Origin: Achromobacter sp. MFA1 R4
Lineage (GTDB): Bacteria; Pseudomonadota; Gammaproteobacteria; Burkholderiales; Burkholderiaceae_B
Length of the DNA stretch: 64,000 nucleotides
Direction of reading: 5' to 3'
Assembly (NCBI RefSeq): GCF_900156745.1
Contig: NZ_LT707065.1
Location: 5,158,086-5,222,085 of the forward strand
A program made the translations under genes and the position numbers. Below are positions 25,633 through 35,258 of this stretch, one piece after another. The stretch's first letter is position 1; every line of letters starts with the position of its first letter. The notes beneath the pieces are model-generated. The model saw nothing but the letters and a program-made list of their open reading frames with translations. It did not search any database and was not told where the DNA came from.

Positions 25633-26624
25633 GATGCGCTCCCCCTGTCCTTGCCCGCGCCGACGTGCATTCGCAGGGCCGCGACGGCGTGCCAGAGCGC
25701 CAGCAAGGCCAGCGCCGCGGCCAGAGGCGCCCAGAAGTACTCGTGCTTGGGCTGATGCCGCAGCGTGTTCACCTCTTGCGGCGTCAGGCGATCCAGTTCG
25801 GCGTAGACCTCTTGCAGCGCGGTCAGGTCGCCGGCGCGGAAGAACCGCCCGCCCGTCGCGTTGGCAATGGCCTGCAGCGCATCGAAGTCCACCCGGTCCT
25901 CGCCGCTGGCCTGGGGATCGCCGATGCCTATCGTATGCACGACGATGTGGTGCGAGGCGGCAAGCCGGGCCGCGCGCGGCGGCGGCACCGCGCTGGCGGT
26001 ATCGTTGCCGTCGGTCAGCAGGATCATGACCTTGTCGCGCTCCCGGGCCGCGTCCAGCATGCGGATGCCCAGCCCGATCGCGTCGCCGATGGCGGTATTC
26101 GGCCCGGCCATGCCGACGGCGGTCTGGTCCAGCAGCAGGCTCAGGGTTGCATGGTCGCGGGTCAGCGGCGCCTGGGGATAGGCCCCCGTGCCGAACACGA
26201 TCAGCCCCAGCCGGTCGTCGCCGCGTTTGGCGATGAAATCCGACACCACGTCCCTGACTGCCTGCCAGCGCGTGGCCGGCCTGCCCTGGGCATCCTGGAA
26301 ATCGGCGCTATCCATGGATTGCGAGATGTCCACCGCCAGCAGGATGTCGCGCACCGGTTCGGTATGGGTCAGGGGCGGCTCGACCCATTGCGGGCGGGCA
26401 ATCGCTAACAGCAACAGCAGCCACACCGCCACGTTCAGCCATAGCTGCCCCGCGCCGGCCGCCACGCCGGGGCGCGTGGGCGACTTGCCCGTCAGCCTTG
26501 CCATGGTGTCGAAGAACGGCGTGCGCAGTGCGCTGCGAGCCTGCACATAAGGCGGCAGCCAGCGATAGGCGGCCCAGGCGAGCGGCGCCGCCGCCAGCAG
26601 CCAGGGATACTCAAGCCGCCACAT
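25623..26624 (-). CDS. VWA-domain membrane protein (BatA-like)
   Basis: The product has 333 residues, with membrane helices near residues 5-22 and 55-75 and at the C terminus (FWAPLAAALALLALWHAV). The VWA domain between them has MIDAS DISQSMD, TAIGDAIGLG and LLTDGNDT, a complete set. It overlaps its neighbours by 10-14 bp. In the Bat system the VWA proteins work with the MoxR AAA+ ATPase. The ATG at 26624 starts the hydrophobic segment. Confidence 0.88.
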   Translation of the reverse strand: MWRLEYPWLLAAAPLAWAAYRWLPPYVQARSALRTPFFDTMARLTGKSPTRPGVAAGAGQLWLNVAVWLLLLLAIARPQWVEPPLTHTEPVRDILLAVDISQSMDSADFQDAQGRPATRWQAVRDVVSDFIAKRGDDRLGLIVFGTGAYPQAPLTRDHATLSLLLDQTAVGMAGPNTAIGDAIGLGIRMLDAARERDKVMILLTDGNDTASAVPPPRAARLAASHHIVVHTIGIGDPQASGEDRVDFDALQAIANATGGRFFRAGDLTALQEVYAELDRLTPQEVNTLRHQPKHEYFWAPLAAALALLALWHAVAALRMHVGAGKDRGSASWT

Positions 26625-27102
26625 GATGACGCTCCATCCAGTGCCGGGCCGCCGCCAGCAGCCGGCGCACCTCTGCCGGATCCAGGGTGCGCACGGCCGC
26701 GTCCGGCCCATAGGCCAGCGTCGCCAGCAGACGCGCGCCATCGCCGGGCAGCGGCGGGCCGTTGCGGGCCAGCCATGCCGCCCAGGCCTCGCCCGTCAGG
26801 GGCGCGGCCTTGCCCCCGGGCGCTTGCGCGGCCAGCGCGGTGCGCTTGAGGAGCGCGGGCAGGCCGCGCGCCGCCAGCGGATCGGACGCGGCGGCGGCCT
26901 CGATCTGTCCCAACTCGGAAAGCGCCTTGCGCCGGTAGCGGTTCCTGCGCCAGCGCCGCAACCCGCGCAGCGCCAGTCCTCCCGCCACCACCGCCAACAG
27001 CAAGGCCAGCACCGCCCAGCCCCATGTCTGCGGCCAATAGGAAACCGGCGCGGGCAAAGGCAGCTCGCGCAACTGATCCAGGCCGGGCAGTTCGGCGTTC
27101 AT
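26611..27102 (-). CDS. DUF4381 membrane protein
   Basis: The product has 163 residues. A conserved N-terminal LRELPLPAPVSYWPQTWGW precedes one transmembrane helix (about residues 29-47) and a basic helix RRWRRNRYRRKAL. The C-terminal part is helical and cytoplasmic. DUF4381 proteins occur only in MoxR/VWA operons and are presumed assembly partners. It overlaps both neighbouring genes. Confidence 0.85.
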   Translation of the reverse strand: MNAELPGLDQLRELPLPAPVSYWPQTWGWAVLALLLAVVAGGLALRGLRRWRRNRYRRKALSELGQIEAAAASDPLAARGLPALLKRTALAAQAPGGKAAPLTGEAWAAWLARNGPPLPGDGARLLATLAYGPDAAVRTLDPAEVRRLLAAARHWMERHHVAA

Positions 27103-28034
27103 GGCCGCCCTCCTGTGGCCCGCCGGCCCAGCTCGCTGCGCAACTGCGTGGCCTCGTCCTGCGCGGTGTCGATGGTAAGCAAGGGCACGCGGCTGCGGCG
27201 CAGCAGCTCGGCCACCTCGCGCAAACGGCCGCTGAAGAAGTTTGCCAGCGGCTGGCGTTCGCGCTGACTTCCCACGGCGATTTCCAGGTGCAGCTCGCCC
27301 TGGGTCACCAGCAAATGGCCGCGGGCCGGAATGTTCTGCGCCATCGGGTCGAAGATCAGCGCCGCGACCACGTCGTTGTGCGCCGCCAGCAGACGCAGGC
27401 TGCGCAAGGTGTCGTCGTCGGCGCCAGAGAAGTCGCTGACGATGCAGACCAGGCTATCGTGCGGCGCCTGCGCCAGGGCCGCGCGCAGCGCCGCGTTCAG
27501 GCCCCCCGTCCGGGGGCGGTCAGGACGCTCGGCCGACAGGCCCTGGTTGGCCCGGACCACTTCCGCCAGGAACGTGCGCACGCGGTCCCGGCTGCGCAGG
27601 GGTTTGATGCTGCGCTGGCCGTCATCGTCGAAGACGATGCCGCCGACGCGGTCACCGGCCCGCAACGCCATCCAGGCCGCCATCGCGGCTACTCGCGCGG
27701 CGACGGCACACTTGAAGGCCCGCACCGATCCGAAATACATGCTCATGCGCTGGTCCGCCAGCACCAGCGTGGGGCGGTCGCGCTCCTCGGTGTAGGCGCG
27801 CACATAGGGTTTGCCGTAGCGCAGCGAGGCCCGCAGGTCCAGTTGGCGCAGGTCGTCGCCGGCCACATAGCGGCGCAGCTCGGCAAAGTCCAGCCCTCGG
27901 CCGCGCAGCCGCGAGCCATGCAGACCGGCCAGCACGCTGCCCAGCGGCTGGGCCGCATGAAAGGACAGCCCGGCGATCGCCCCTTCCAGGGCGACGAGCT
28001 CGTGCAGCGGCGGATGGACGGGGTGCGATTCCAC
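27099..28034 (-). CDS. DUF58 protein of the MoxR-VWA system
   Basis: The product has 311 residues. The DUF58 signature RRYVAGDDLRQLDLRASLRYGKPYVRAY is followed by a VWA-like fold (LVLADQRMSMYFG, CIVSDFSG) with a degenerate MIDAS. The GTG at 28034 is preceded by AAGGGA and follows the MoxR stop by 23 bp. An open frame continues upstream into moxR but has no family similarity. No transmembrane helix is obvious, unlike some DUF58 proteins. Confidence 0.85.
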   Translation of the reverse strand: MESHPVHPPLHELVALEGAIAGLSFHAAQPLGSVLAGLHGSRLRGRGLDFAELRRYVAGDDLRQLDLRASLRYGKPYVRAYTEERDRPTLVLADQRMSMYFGSVRAFKCAVAARVAAMAAWMALRAGDRVGGIVFDDDGQRSIKPLRSRDRVRTFLAEVVRANQGLSAERPDRPRTGGLNAALRAALAQAPHDSLVCIVSDFSGADDDTLRSLRLLAAHNDVVAALIFDPMAQNIPARGHLLVTQGELHLEIAVGSQRERQPLANFFSGRLREVAELLRRSRVPLLTIDTAQDEATQLRSELGRRATGGRP

Positions 28035-28057
28035 GTTGGCGTCCCTTGGGCGGGTCC

Positions 28058-29017
<960 letters not shown>

Positions 29018-29063
29018 GCCTCTTCCCCCCCACCAGGATAGGCCGCTCGCAAGGAGCGGATGA

Positions 29064-30206
29064 TCAACGGCTGGCGATGCTGCCCTGCCGGGTCTTGGCC
29101 AGCTTCCATTGGTCCGGCGTCATGACGGTGCGAAAGCCCAGGTGCGACATGGGGTTGAGCGGGTCGGTGCCGCGCCGGGCGCTGGCGCGGTAGCTGATGC
29201 AATAGGTATCGCTGCAGAGAAACGAGCCGCCGCGGGTCACGCGCTTGGGCGCCGCGGCCGGCACGCTGCGATCGTCGGGGTCGAAGCTGTCGGCAGGTCC
29301 CGCAGGGTCCTGCGGGGGCTGGCGGAATTGCGCCTGCACCTGGAAGGCGTCCGCGCGATACCAATCGGCCGTCCATTGCCAGACATTCCCGGCCATGTCG
29401 TACAGACCGTATCCATTGGGCGCATAGCTGCCGACCGGCGTCGTGCCCACTTGCACCTTCTCATCCTTGACCACGGGAAACGGTTGCTGCTGCCGGGTGT
29501 CCCAGATGTTGGCCATGGCCTTGCCGTCGGGCTGCAGTTCATTGCCCCAGCTATAGGTCGCCTGTTCCAGCCCGCCTCGCGCGGCGAACTCCCATTCGGC
29601 CTCGGTCGGCAGACGTTTGCCGGCCCATTTGGCGTAGGCCTGCGCGTCTTCGTACGACACTTGCACGACCGGGTGTTCATCCTTGCCGTCGATATTGCTG
29701 CCCGGCCCCAGCGGATGACGCCAGTTGGCCCCGGGCACGAAGCGCCACCATTGCGAGAAGTCGCGCAGCGAGACTTCGGTTTCGGTGCCGATGAAGACCA
29801 TGCCGCCCGGCACCAGCGCGCTGTCGTCCGGGCGCGGCGTGCCGGGCGGCAACTGCGGACGCAGGTCTTCCCAACGCGGTTTTTGCTCTGCGGTGGTGAC
29901 GTAGCCGGTGGCGTCGACGAAACGGCGGAATTGCGCATTGGTGACGTCGTTAACGTCCATCCAGAAGCCGCTTACCCGCACCTTGTGCGCGGGACGTTCG
30001 TTGGGCTGCGACATCTGATGGTCGTTGCCCATCAGGAATTCGTTCCCGGGGATCCAGGCCATGCCTGCCGGGCCGCTTTTGCCGTCGCCCAACTTGGCGA
30101 CAGTGGCTTGGGGTGTGGTGAAGGTTCCCGCCACATAGGCGCCGATTGCGGCCGAAGCCCCAAGAACCGCCGCCACGGTCAATCCGATCTTCAGCTTCTG
30201 TCTCAC
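29064..30206 (-). CDS. Formylglycine-generating enzyme homologue with N-terminal membrane signal
   Basis: The product has 380 residues. The first 28 (basic, then TVAAVLGASAAIGAYVAG) are a signal or anchor that would place the enzyme in the periplasm. The FGE-sulfatase fold is complete: IPGNEFLMGNDHQ, FWMDVNDVTNAQFRRFV, LPTEAEWEFAARGG and GNVWQWTADWY. The terminal GGSFLCSDTYCISYR contains the two catalytic cysteines in C-x4-C spacing as in true FGEs. It oxidises the sulfatase cysteine to formylglycine with O2 and copper. It is the first gene of the minus-strand series that also encodes the exported sulfatase. Confidence 0.88.
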   Translation of the reverse strand: MRQKLKIGLTVAAVLGASAAIGAYVAGTFTTPQATVAKLGDGKSGPAGMAWIPGNEFLMGNDHQMSQPNERPAHKVRVSGFWMDVNDVTNAQFRRFVDATGYVTTAEQKPRWEDLRPQLPPGTPRPDDSALVPGGMVFIGTETEVSLRDFSQWWRFVPGANWRHPLGPGSNIDGKDEHPVVQVSYEDAQAYAKWAGKRLPTEAEWEFAARGGLEQATYSWGNELQPDGKAMANIWDTRQQQPFPVVKDEKVQVGTTPVGSYAPNGYGLYDMAGNVWQWTADWYRADAFQVQAQFRQPPQDPAGPADSFDPDDRSVPAAAPKRVTRGGSFLCSDTYCISYRASARRGTDPLNPMSHLGFRTVMTPDQWKLAKTRQGSIASR

Positions 30207-30490
30207 GTTCGTTCTCCGACATGGGGGGCAAGGCGGACGATGGTGTGTCAGGAATTGAGAAGTCTCTTATTGCGCTGAATCAAAAATAGTTCCTGATTGG
30301 GCCAGGCGCTATCCGAAATGCGAAAACCGGGGGAAAGTTTTTTCATGCGGCGTCGATGCACCATCGATACGCCATCGGTGCGCGACCGATGTGCCCACAG
30401 CCGTAGGACGTCATGCCCTGCCCCGCGCAAACCAGCCTAGGGAAATCCCGGGGCTATTCCGCGCCAAATCCTTCCCCTAGAATTCGCCTT

Positions 30491-30508
30491 GTCCTCTTCC
30501 CCGAGGAC
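30491..30508 (+). promoter_or_regulatory. Leader hairpin with six-base loop
   Basis: GTCCTC and GAGGAC form a perfect 6-bp stem around TTCCCC. It is a candidate RNA element in the amide-operon leader. Its loop lacks the A1/G4 bases expected for ANTAR targets, so its role is uncertain. Confidence 0.35.
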
Positions 30509-30562
30509 CGGCCGGGCAAGTTCCAAAGGCGCAACTTCCCACCAGGCCGCTCAGTTTTTCTC

Positions 30563-30599
30563 GTCGACAACGGCGTCGACATCCAGCCGACTTCTCGGC
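30563..30599 (+). promoter_or_regulatory. Tandem hairpins, candidate ANTAR (AmiR) RNA target
   Basis: The first hairpin (30563-30580) is GTCGAC, loop AACGGC, GTCGAC: a 6-bp stem with a six-base loop having A at position 1 and G at position 4, as ANTAR proteins require. Five bases later a second hairpin pairs GCCGA with TCGGC around CTTC (30586-30599). The two-hairpin layout fits ANTAR targets, but the second loop does not match. The operon encodes an ANTAR protein. Confidence 0.45.
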
Positions 30600-30715
30600 A
30601 CATCCAAACACCTACACACGTCTACGCGACTTTCGGCGTTGGCCCCTGCTCGTCCCTGTCTTTTGCGCCGGGCGTGGGTCCGTGCGCGCCGCAAGCGCTC
30701 AAGGGGCCTACCAAC

Positions 30716-31957
30716 ATGAGCATGAACCGCCGTCAGTTCCTCTCGTCCACCGCTGCTACCGCCGCGTCCGCCACCCTGATGGGGCTCACGGGCACGCGCG
30801 CGTTTGCGGCCGGCGAGGAAAAAATCAATGTCGCCGCCATCTACGATCTGTCGGGCGGCCTGGACATCTACGGCAAGCCGGTGATGGACGCGCTGCGGTT
30901 TGCGGCCGAAGAGATCAACGCCAAGGGCGGCCTCTTGGGCAAGCAGCTCAACTTCATTGCCTACGATGCGCAGTCGAACATGCAGCTGTATGCCCAGTTC
31001 GCGCAGCAGGCCGCGCTGCGCGACAAGGCGGCCGTGGTGCACGCGGGCATTACGTCGGCTTCGCGCGAGGTCGTGCGCCCGGTGCTGAACCGCTATCGCA
31101 CGCTGTACTTCTACGACAACCAGTACGAAGGCGGCGTGTGCGACCGCAACTACTTCGCCGCCGGCGTCACGCCCGCGCAGACCGTGCAGAAGCTTGCGCC
31201 CCACGCGGTCAAGAAATGGGGCAAGAAGGTCTACATCGTGGCGGCCGACTACAACTACGGCCAGATCGTGTCCAACTGGGTGCGCAAGTACGCCGCCGAC
31301 GTGGGGGGCAAGACCGTGGCGACCGAGTTCTTCCCGCTGGACGTCACCGACTTCGGCGCGGCGATTTCGAAGATCCAGGCGGCTTCGCCGGATTTCATCT
31401 GGTCGGCGCTGGTGGGCGGTGCGCACATGTCGTTCTATCGCCAATGGAAGGCCACCGGCATGACGGGCAAGATCCCGCTCGCCTCGACCACCTTCGCCGG
31501 CGGCAACGAGCACATCGTGCTGTCGCCCGAGGAATGCAATGGCTTCCTGGTCTGCCAGAACTATCTGCAAGAGCTGCCCGGCGCGGTCAACGCCGACTTC
31601 GTCAAACGCTTTCATGCCCGCTACGGCGCCGATTATCCCTACATCACGGAACTGGCCATGGGCGCCTACCAGGGCTTCATGCTCTGGGCCGAAGGCGTGC
31701 GCAAGGCCGGCTCGGTGGACCGGATGAAGGTTATCGAAGCGCTGGAATCCGGCATTGCCATCGATGCCCCCAGCGGCCGCGTGACGCTGGATCCGGCAAC
31801 CCACCACTGCACCCTGGACGTGCACATTGCCGAGGTGCGTGACCGCAAGCTCAATCTGGTGGAGAGCTTTCCCCAGCAGCAGCCCGGCGACACGGCCGCC
31901 GTCTGCGACCTGATCAAGAACCCGGCGGACAACCGTCAGTACGCCATCAAGTTCTGA
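30716..31957 (+). CDS. Urea/amide-type ABC transporter substrate-binding protein
   Basis: The product has 413 residues. The N terminus is a twin-arginine signal (MNRRQFLSST) with cleavage near TRAFA. The mature part is a type I periplasmic binding protein of the UrtA/FmdD group: AIYDLSGGLDIYGKPV, FIAYDAQSN and YFYDNQYEGGVCDRNYF. It would bind short-chain amides or urea in the periplasm. The start is the ATG at 30716, just before the Tat motif. It heads the operon with two permeases, two ATPases, an amidase and amiC/amiR-like regulators. Confidence 0.88.
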   Translation: MSMNRRQFLSSTAATAASATLMGLTGTRAFAAGEEKINVAAIYDLSGGLDIYGKPVMDALRFAAEEINAKGGLLGKQLNFIAYDAQSNMQLYAQFAQQAALRDKAAVVHAGITSASREVVRPVLNRYRTLYFYDNQYEGGVCDRNYFAAGVTPAQTVQKLAPHAVKKWGKKVYIVAADYNYGQIVSNWVRKYAADVGGKTVATEFFPLDVTDFGAAISKIQAASPDFIWSALVGGAHMSFYRQWKATGMTGKIPLASTTFAGGNEHIVLSPEECNGFLVCQNYLQELPGAVNADFVKRFHARYGADYPYITELAMGAYQGFMLWAEGVRKAGSVDRMKVIEALESGIAIDAPSGRVTLDPATHHCTLDVHIAEVRDRKLNLVESFPQQQPGDTAAVCDLIKNPADNRQYAIKF

Positions 31958-31964
31958 GCGATCC

Positions 31965-32834
31965 ATGGATATCGTTGTCATCTATGCCATCGATATCCTG
32001 GGTGCGATCGCCATCCTGGCGCTCTTGAGCGTCGGGTTGGCGGTGGTATTCGGGATGATGAAGATCATCAACCTCGCGCATGGCGAGTTCATGATGCTGG
32101 GCGGCTATGTCGCCATCCTGGCCACCAATCAATGGGGCGTGCCGATCTGGATTTCCATGCTGGTGCTGGCGCCGCTGGCCGTCGGCCTGTTTGGGGTGCT
32201 GGTTGAACACCTGCTGGTGCGTCACCTCTACGGGCGCATGATAGACACCATGCTCGCCACATGGGGGTTGTCGCTGGCGGTGATCGGCCTGGCCACCATG
32301 GTCTTCGGCAACACCACCGTGGGGATCTCTTCGCCCTTGGGCGGCGTTGCCATCGGCACGCGCCAGGCCAGCGGCTACACCCTCTTCCTGATCGCGTTGG
32401 CCGCGGGCGTCATGGTGGCGCTGTGGTGCTTGCTGCGCTTTACCGACTTCGGCCTGCGTGCCCGCGCCTGCATGCAGAACGCGGCCATGGCCAACGCCCT
32501 GGGCATGAACCCCAATGGCGTCTACAAGCTGACGTTCGGACTGGGCGCAGCCTTGTCCGGCATGGCCGGGGCCGTGCTGGCGCCGCTGACCGGCGTCATT
32601 CCGACCATCGGCGCGGCCTATATCGCCAAGGCCTTCATCACGGTGATCAGCGGCGGCAGCGCGGTCATCGCCGGCACGGTAAGTGCCTCGGGCTTCTTCG
32701 GCGCCATCAGCCAGGGCGTGACGTTTCTGGCCACGCCCGTCTACGGCCAGGTGGCGCTGCTGCTGGCCGCCATCGTGCTGATCCGTCTGCTGCCGCAAGG
32801 CATCACCGGCCGATTCTTCAAGCGAGCAATCTGA
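31965..32834 (+). CDS. ABC transporter permease (LivH/UrtB type)
   Basis: The product has 289 residues and about eight hydrophobic helices. It carries the branched-chain/urea permease motif MKIINLAHGEFMMLGGY near residue 27 and the cytoplasmic ATPase-contact segment DFGLRARACMQNAAMANALGM. It follows the binding protein by 7 bp and overlaps the next permease (TGATG). It forms half of the amide channel. Confidence 0.9.
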   Translation: MDIVVIYAIDILGAIAILALLSVGLAVVFGMMKIINLAHGEFMMLGGYVAILATNQWGVPIWISMLVLAPLAVGLFGVLVEHLLVRHLYGRMIDTMLATWGLSLAVIGLATMVFGNTTVGISSPLGGVAIGTRQASGYTLFLIALAAGVMVALWCLLRFTDFGLRARACMQNAAMANALGMNPNGVYKLTFGLGAALSGMAGAVLAPLTGVIPTIGAAYIAKAFITVISGGSAVIAGTVSASGFFGAISQGVTFLATPVYGQVALLLAAIVLIRLLPQGITGRFFKRAI

Positions 32835-33826
32835 TGCGTGTACCCGTGATTTCTCTAGGGCTGGGCGCCGTGGCCATCGCGGCCGCGGTGTTCCTGCCCA
32901 CCGTCGTCGATATGTTCAGCCTGCTGTCCATGACCGTCTACCTGGTCATGGCCCTGCTGGCCCTGAGCCTGGCTTTTGTCTGGGGGCATGGCGGCATCCT
33001 GTGCTTTGGACAGGCGGCCTTCTTTGGCCTGGGCGCCTATGCCTGGGCGGTCGGCGCCTTCAACTTCGGGCCGGGCCTGGGGGCCATGGCGCTGGCTGTC
33101 GCCGTGCCGGCGGCCTTTGCCGCCCTGCTCGGCTATTTCATGTTCTACGGCAAGATCAGCGACGTGTACCTGGGCGTCATCACGCTGGCCGTGACGCTGA
33201 TCCTCTTTAACCTGATGAATTCCACGTCGGGCGACAGCTATCGCATCGGCGAGGCCCTGCTGGGCGGCTTCAACGGCATTCCGTCGATCCCGCCGCTGAC
33301 CTTGCCCGGCGCGGCCGAACCGCTGTCGCCCGAGGGCAGCTTCACCCTGGCTGCCCTGCTCCTGATCGCGGCGTATTTCGGCCTGCGCGCCGTCATGGCG
33401 TCGCGCTTTGGACGCGTGGTCGCCGCGGTGCGCGAGAACGAACAGCGCGCCCTGCTGCTGGGCTATGACGCCAGCCTGTACAAGCTGGCCGCCTTTACGC
33501 TGGGTGGCGCGCTGGCCGGGCTGGCGGGCATGCTGTACGCCAACTGGGGCGCGTTCGTCAGCCCCGGTGTCTTCGGCTTGTCGCAGTCGGCGCAGATCAT
33601 CATCTGGGTGATTGTCGGCGGACGCGGCACCCTGATCGGGCCCGTCATCGCGTGCGTGGCGCTGCAAGCCATGGTCACGCAACTGGGCGCACAGCACACC
33701 GTGGATACGGGCCTCGTGCTCGGGGTGATCCTCATCTTGTTTGTGCTGTTGATCCCCCGGGGCCTCGCGCCGACGGTGGCCGACGCCGCCCGCCGTCTGG
33801 TGCGCTCGCCGAAGGAGCAGGCATGA
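32834..33826 (+). CDS. ABC transporter permease (LivM/UrtC type)
   Basis: The product has 330 residues with eight to ten membrane helices. WGHGGILCFGQAAFFGLGAY is the LivM signature, and SRFGRVVAAVRENEQRALLLGYD is the ATPase-coupling loop. The start overlaps the upstream stop and the end overlaps the ATPase start by 4 bp. It pairs with the preceding permease. Confidence 0.9.
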   Translation: MRVPVISLGLGAVAIAAAVFLPTVVDMFSLLSMTVYLVMALLALSLAFVWGHGGILCFGQAAFFGLGAYAWAVGAFNFGPGLGAMALAVAVPAAFAALLGYFMFYGKISDVYLGVITLAVTLILFNLMNSTSGDSYRIGEALLGGFNGIPSIPPLTLPGAAEPLSPEGSFTLAALLLIAAYFGLRAVMASRFGRVVAAVRENEQRALLLGYDASLYKLAAFTLGGALAGLAGMLYANWGAFVSPGVFGLSQSAQIIIWVIVGGRGTLIGPVIACVALQAMVTQLGAQHTVDTGLVLGVILILFVLLIPRGLAPTVADAARRLVRSPKEQA

Positions 33827-34557
33827 GTACGCTTTTGTTGGAAACCCAGGGCCTGGGCGTGAGTTTTGGCGGCGTGCACGCGGTGCGTGAAGTCGATTTC
33901 CGCCTGGAACGGGGCGAGGTGCGCTGCCTGATCGGTCCCAACGGCGCCGGAAAGAGCACGTTCTTCAAGATGCTGTCGGGACAGTTGCGCCCGACCCGCG
34001 GCGAGATCCGCTTCAAGGGCCAGCCTCTGCGCGGCCTGGCCACGCACGAAGTGGCGCGGCTGGGCATCGGCATCAAGACCCAGGTGCCCAGCGTCTTCGA
34101 AGGCCTGGACGTGCGCGAGAACCTGCGGCTGGCGGCCGCGCGGCGCGCCGAGGGCGCGCCGGCCGGGATCGCCGCGCAAGTGCTGGCAGAGATCGGCCTG
34201 CAGGCGCAGGCCGCCACGCCCGTCAACGCGCTGGCCCACGGTCAACGCCAGTGGGTCGAGCTGGGCATGATCCTGGCATCGCGGCCCGAACTGGTCCTGC
34301 TGGACGAACCGGCGGCCGGCATGACGCACCAGGAAGTGCGCAGGACCGCCGAGGTGATCGCGGCCATCAACCGCCACAGCACGGTCGTCGTGGTCGAGCA
34401 TGACATGGCCTTCATCCGCCTGATCGCGGGCCGCATCACCGTTTTCAACCAGGGCGAAGTGCTGGCGGAAGGCAGTTTCGACGACATCATGGCGCACGCA
34501 GGCGTGCGCGCCGCCTATCTGGGCAAGCAAGGAGAAACGCATGCTCCACGCGCATGA
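33823..34557 (+). CDS. ABC transporter ATPase (LivG/UrtD type)
   Basis: The product has 244 residues. Walker A is GPNGAGKST and Walker B is LVLLDEPAAGM. In place of the canonical LSGGQ, the signature is LAHGQRQWVEL, which is typical of the LivG/UrtD subfamily. A switch histidine occurs in VVVEHDM. It powers amide uptake. The end overlaps the second ATPase gene by 17 bp. Confidence 0.9.
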   Translation: MSTLLLETQGLGVSFGGVHAVREVDFRLERGEVRCLIGPNGAGKSTFFKMLSGQLRPTRGEIRFKGQPLRGLATHEVARLGIGIKTQVPSVFEGLDVRENLRLAAARRAEGAPAGIAAQVLAEIGLQAQAATPVNALAHGQRQWVELGMILASRPELVLLDEPAAGMTHQEVRRTAEVIAAINRHSTVVVVEHDMAFIRLIAGRITVFNQGEVLAEGSFDDIMAHAGVRAAYLGKQGETHAPRA

Positions 34558-35245
34558 ATTGAAGGCCGGCTATGGCCGCATCCCGGTGCTGCATGGCGTC
34601 AGTTTCCAGATGGCCGCCGGAGAATTCACCGGCATCCTGGGCCGCAACGGCATGGGCAAGACCACGCTGCTGCGCGCGCTGATGGGCGAACTGCCGCTCA
34701 CCGGCGGCGAGCTGACGCTGGGCGAACGAAAGATAGGCGCGCTGGCGCCGCACGCGCGGGCCCGCCAGGGCCTGGGCTTCGTGCCCCAGGGGCGGCAGAT
34801 CTTCCCAGCGCTGAGCGTGGCCGAGAACCTGCGCATGGGCTGCGTGAAGAATCTGCGCGAGGCCGACGCCCGGATCGCTTCGGTGCTGACGGTTTTTCCG
34901 CGCCTGCAGCGCCTGCTGGACCGCCCGGGCGGCAGCCTGTCGGGCGGCGAGCAGCAACTGCTGGCGCTGGCCCGCTGCCTGTGCGGCGAGCCCCGGCTCA
35001 TGCTGCTGGACGAACCCACCGAAGGCATCCAGCCCTCGATCTGCGATGAAATCGTCGAGGCCTTGCAGACCCTGCGCGCCTCGCATGGCATTGCCATCCT
35101 GCTGGTCGAACAGGACATCGATTTTCTGTGCGCGTTGTCCGACCGAATCCTGGTGCTGGAAAAAGGCGAGCTGATCGCCGACGTTCCCACCGCCACCACC
35201 ACTCCCCAAGAGATCGCCCGGCGTTTCGGCGGTCTGCAATCCTGA
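34541..35245 (+). CDS. ABC transporter ATPase (LivF/UrtE type)
   Basis: The product has 234 residues with Walker A GRNGMGKTT, signature LSGGEQQLLALAR, Walker B LMLLDEPTEGIQPS and switch VEQDIDF. It forms the heterodimeric ATPase with the preceding gene product. AAGGAGAAACGC before the ATG is a good ribosome site inside the upstream gene. Confidence 0.92.
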   Translation: MLHAHELKAGYGRIPVLHGVSFQMAAGEFTGILGRNGMGKTTLLRALMGELPLTGGELTLGERKIGALAPHARARQGLGFVPQGRQIFPALSVAENLRMGCVKNLREADARIASVLTVFPRLQRLLDRPGGSLSGGEQQLLALARCLCGEPRLMLLDEPTEGIQPSICDEIVEALQTLRASHGIAILLVEQDIDFLCALSDRILVLEKGELIADVPTATTTPQEIARRFGGLQS

Positions 35246-35258
35246 TACGGAATCCGAG

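Larger units (their letters stand above)
30207..30715. other. Divergent control region and leader of the amide operon
   Basis: This is 509 bp without a convincing gene. The left part is AT-richer (CAAAAATAGTTCCTG) and should hold the promoter of the minus-strand FGE series. The right part has several RNA hairpin candidates (separate entries) upstream of the amide transporter. A leader of this size fits control by the AmiR-like antiterminator encoded at the end of the operon. No terminator with a T-run was identified. Confidence 0.5.
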
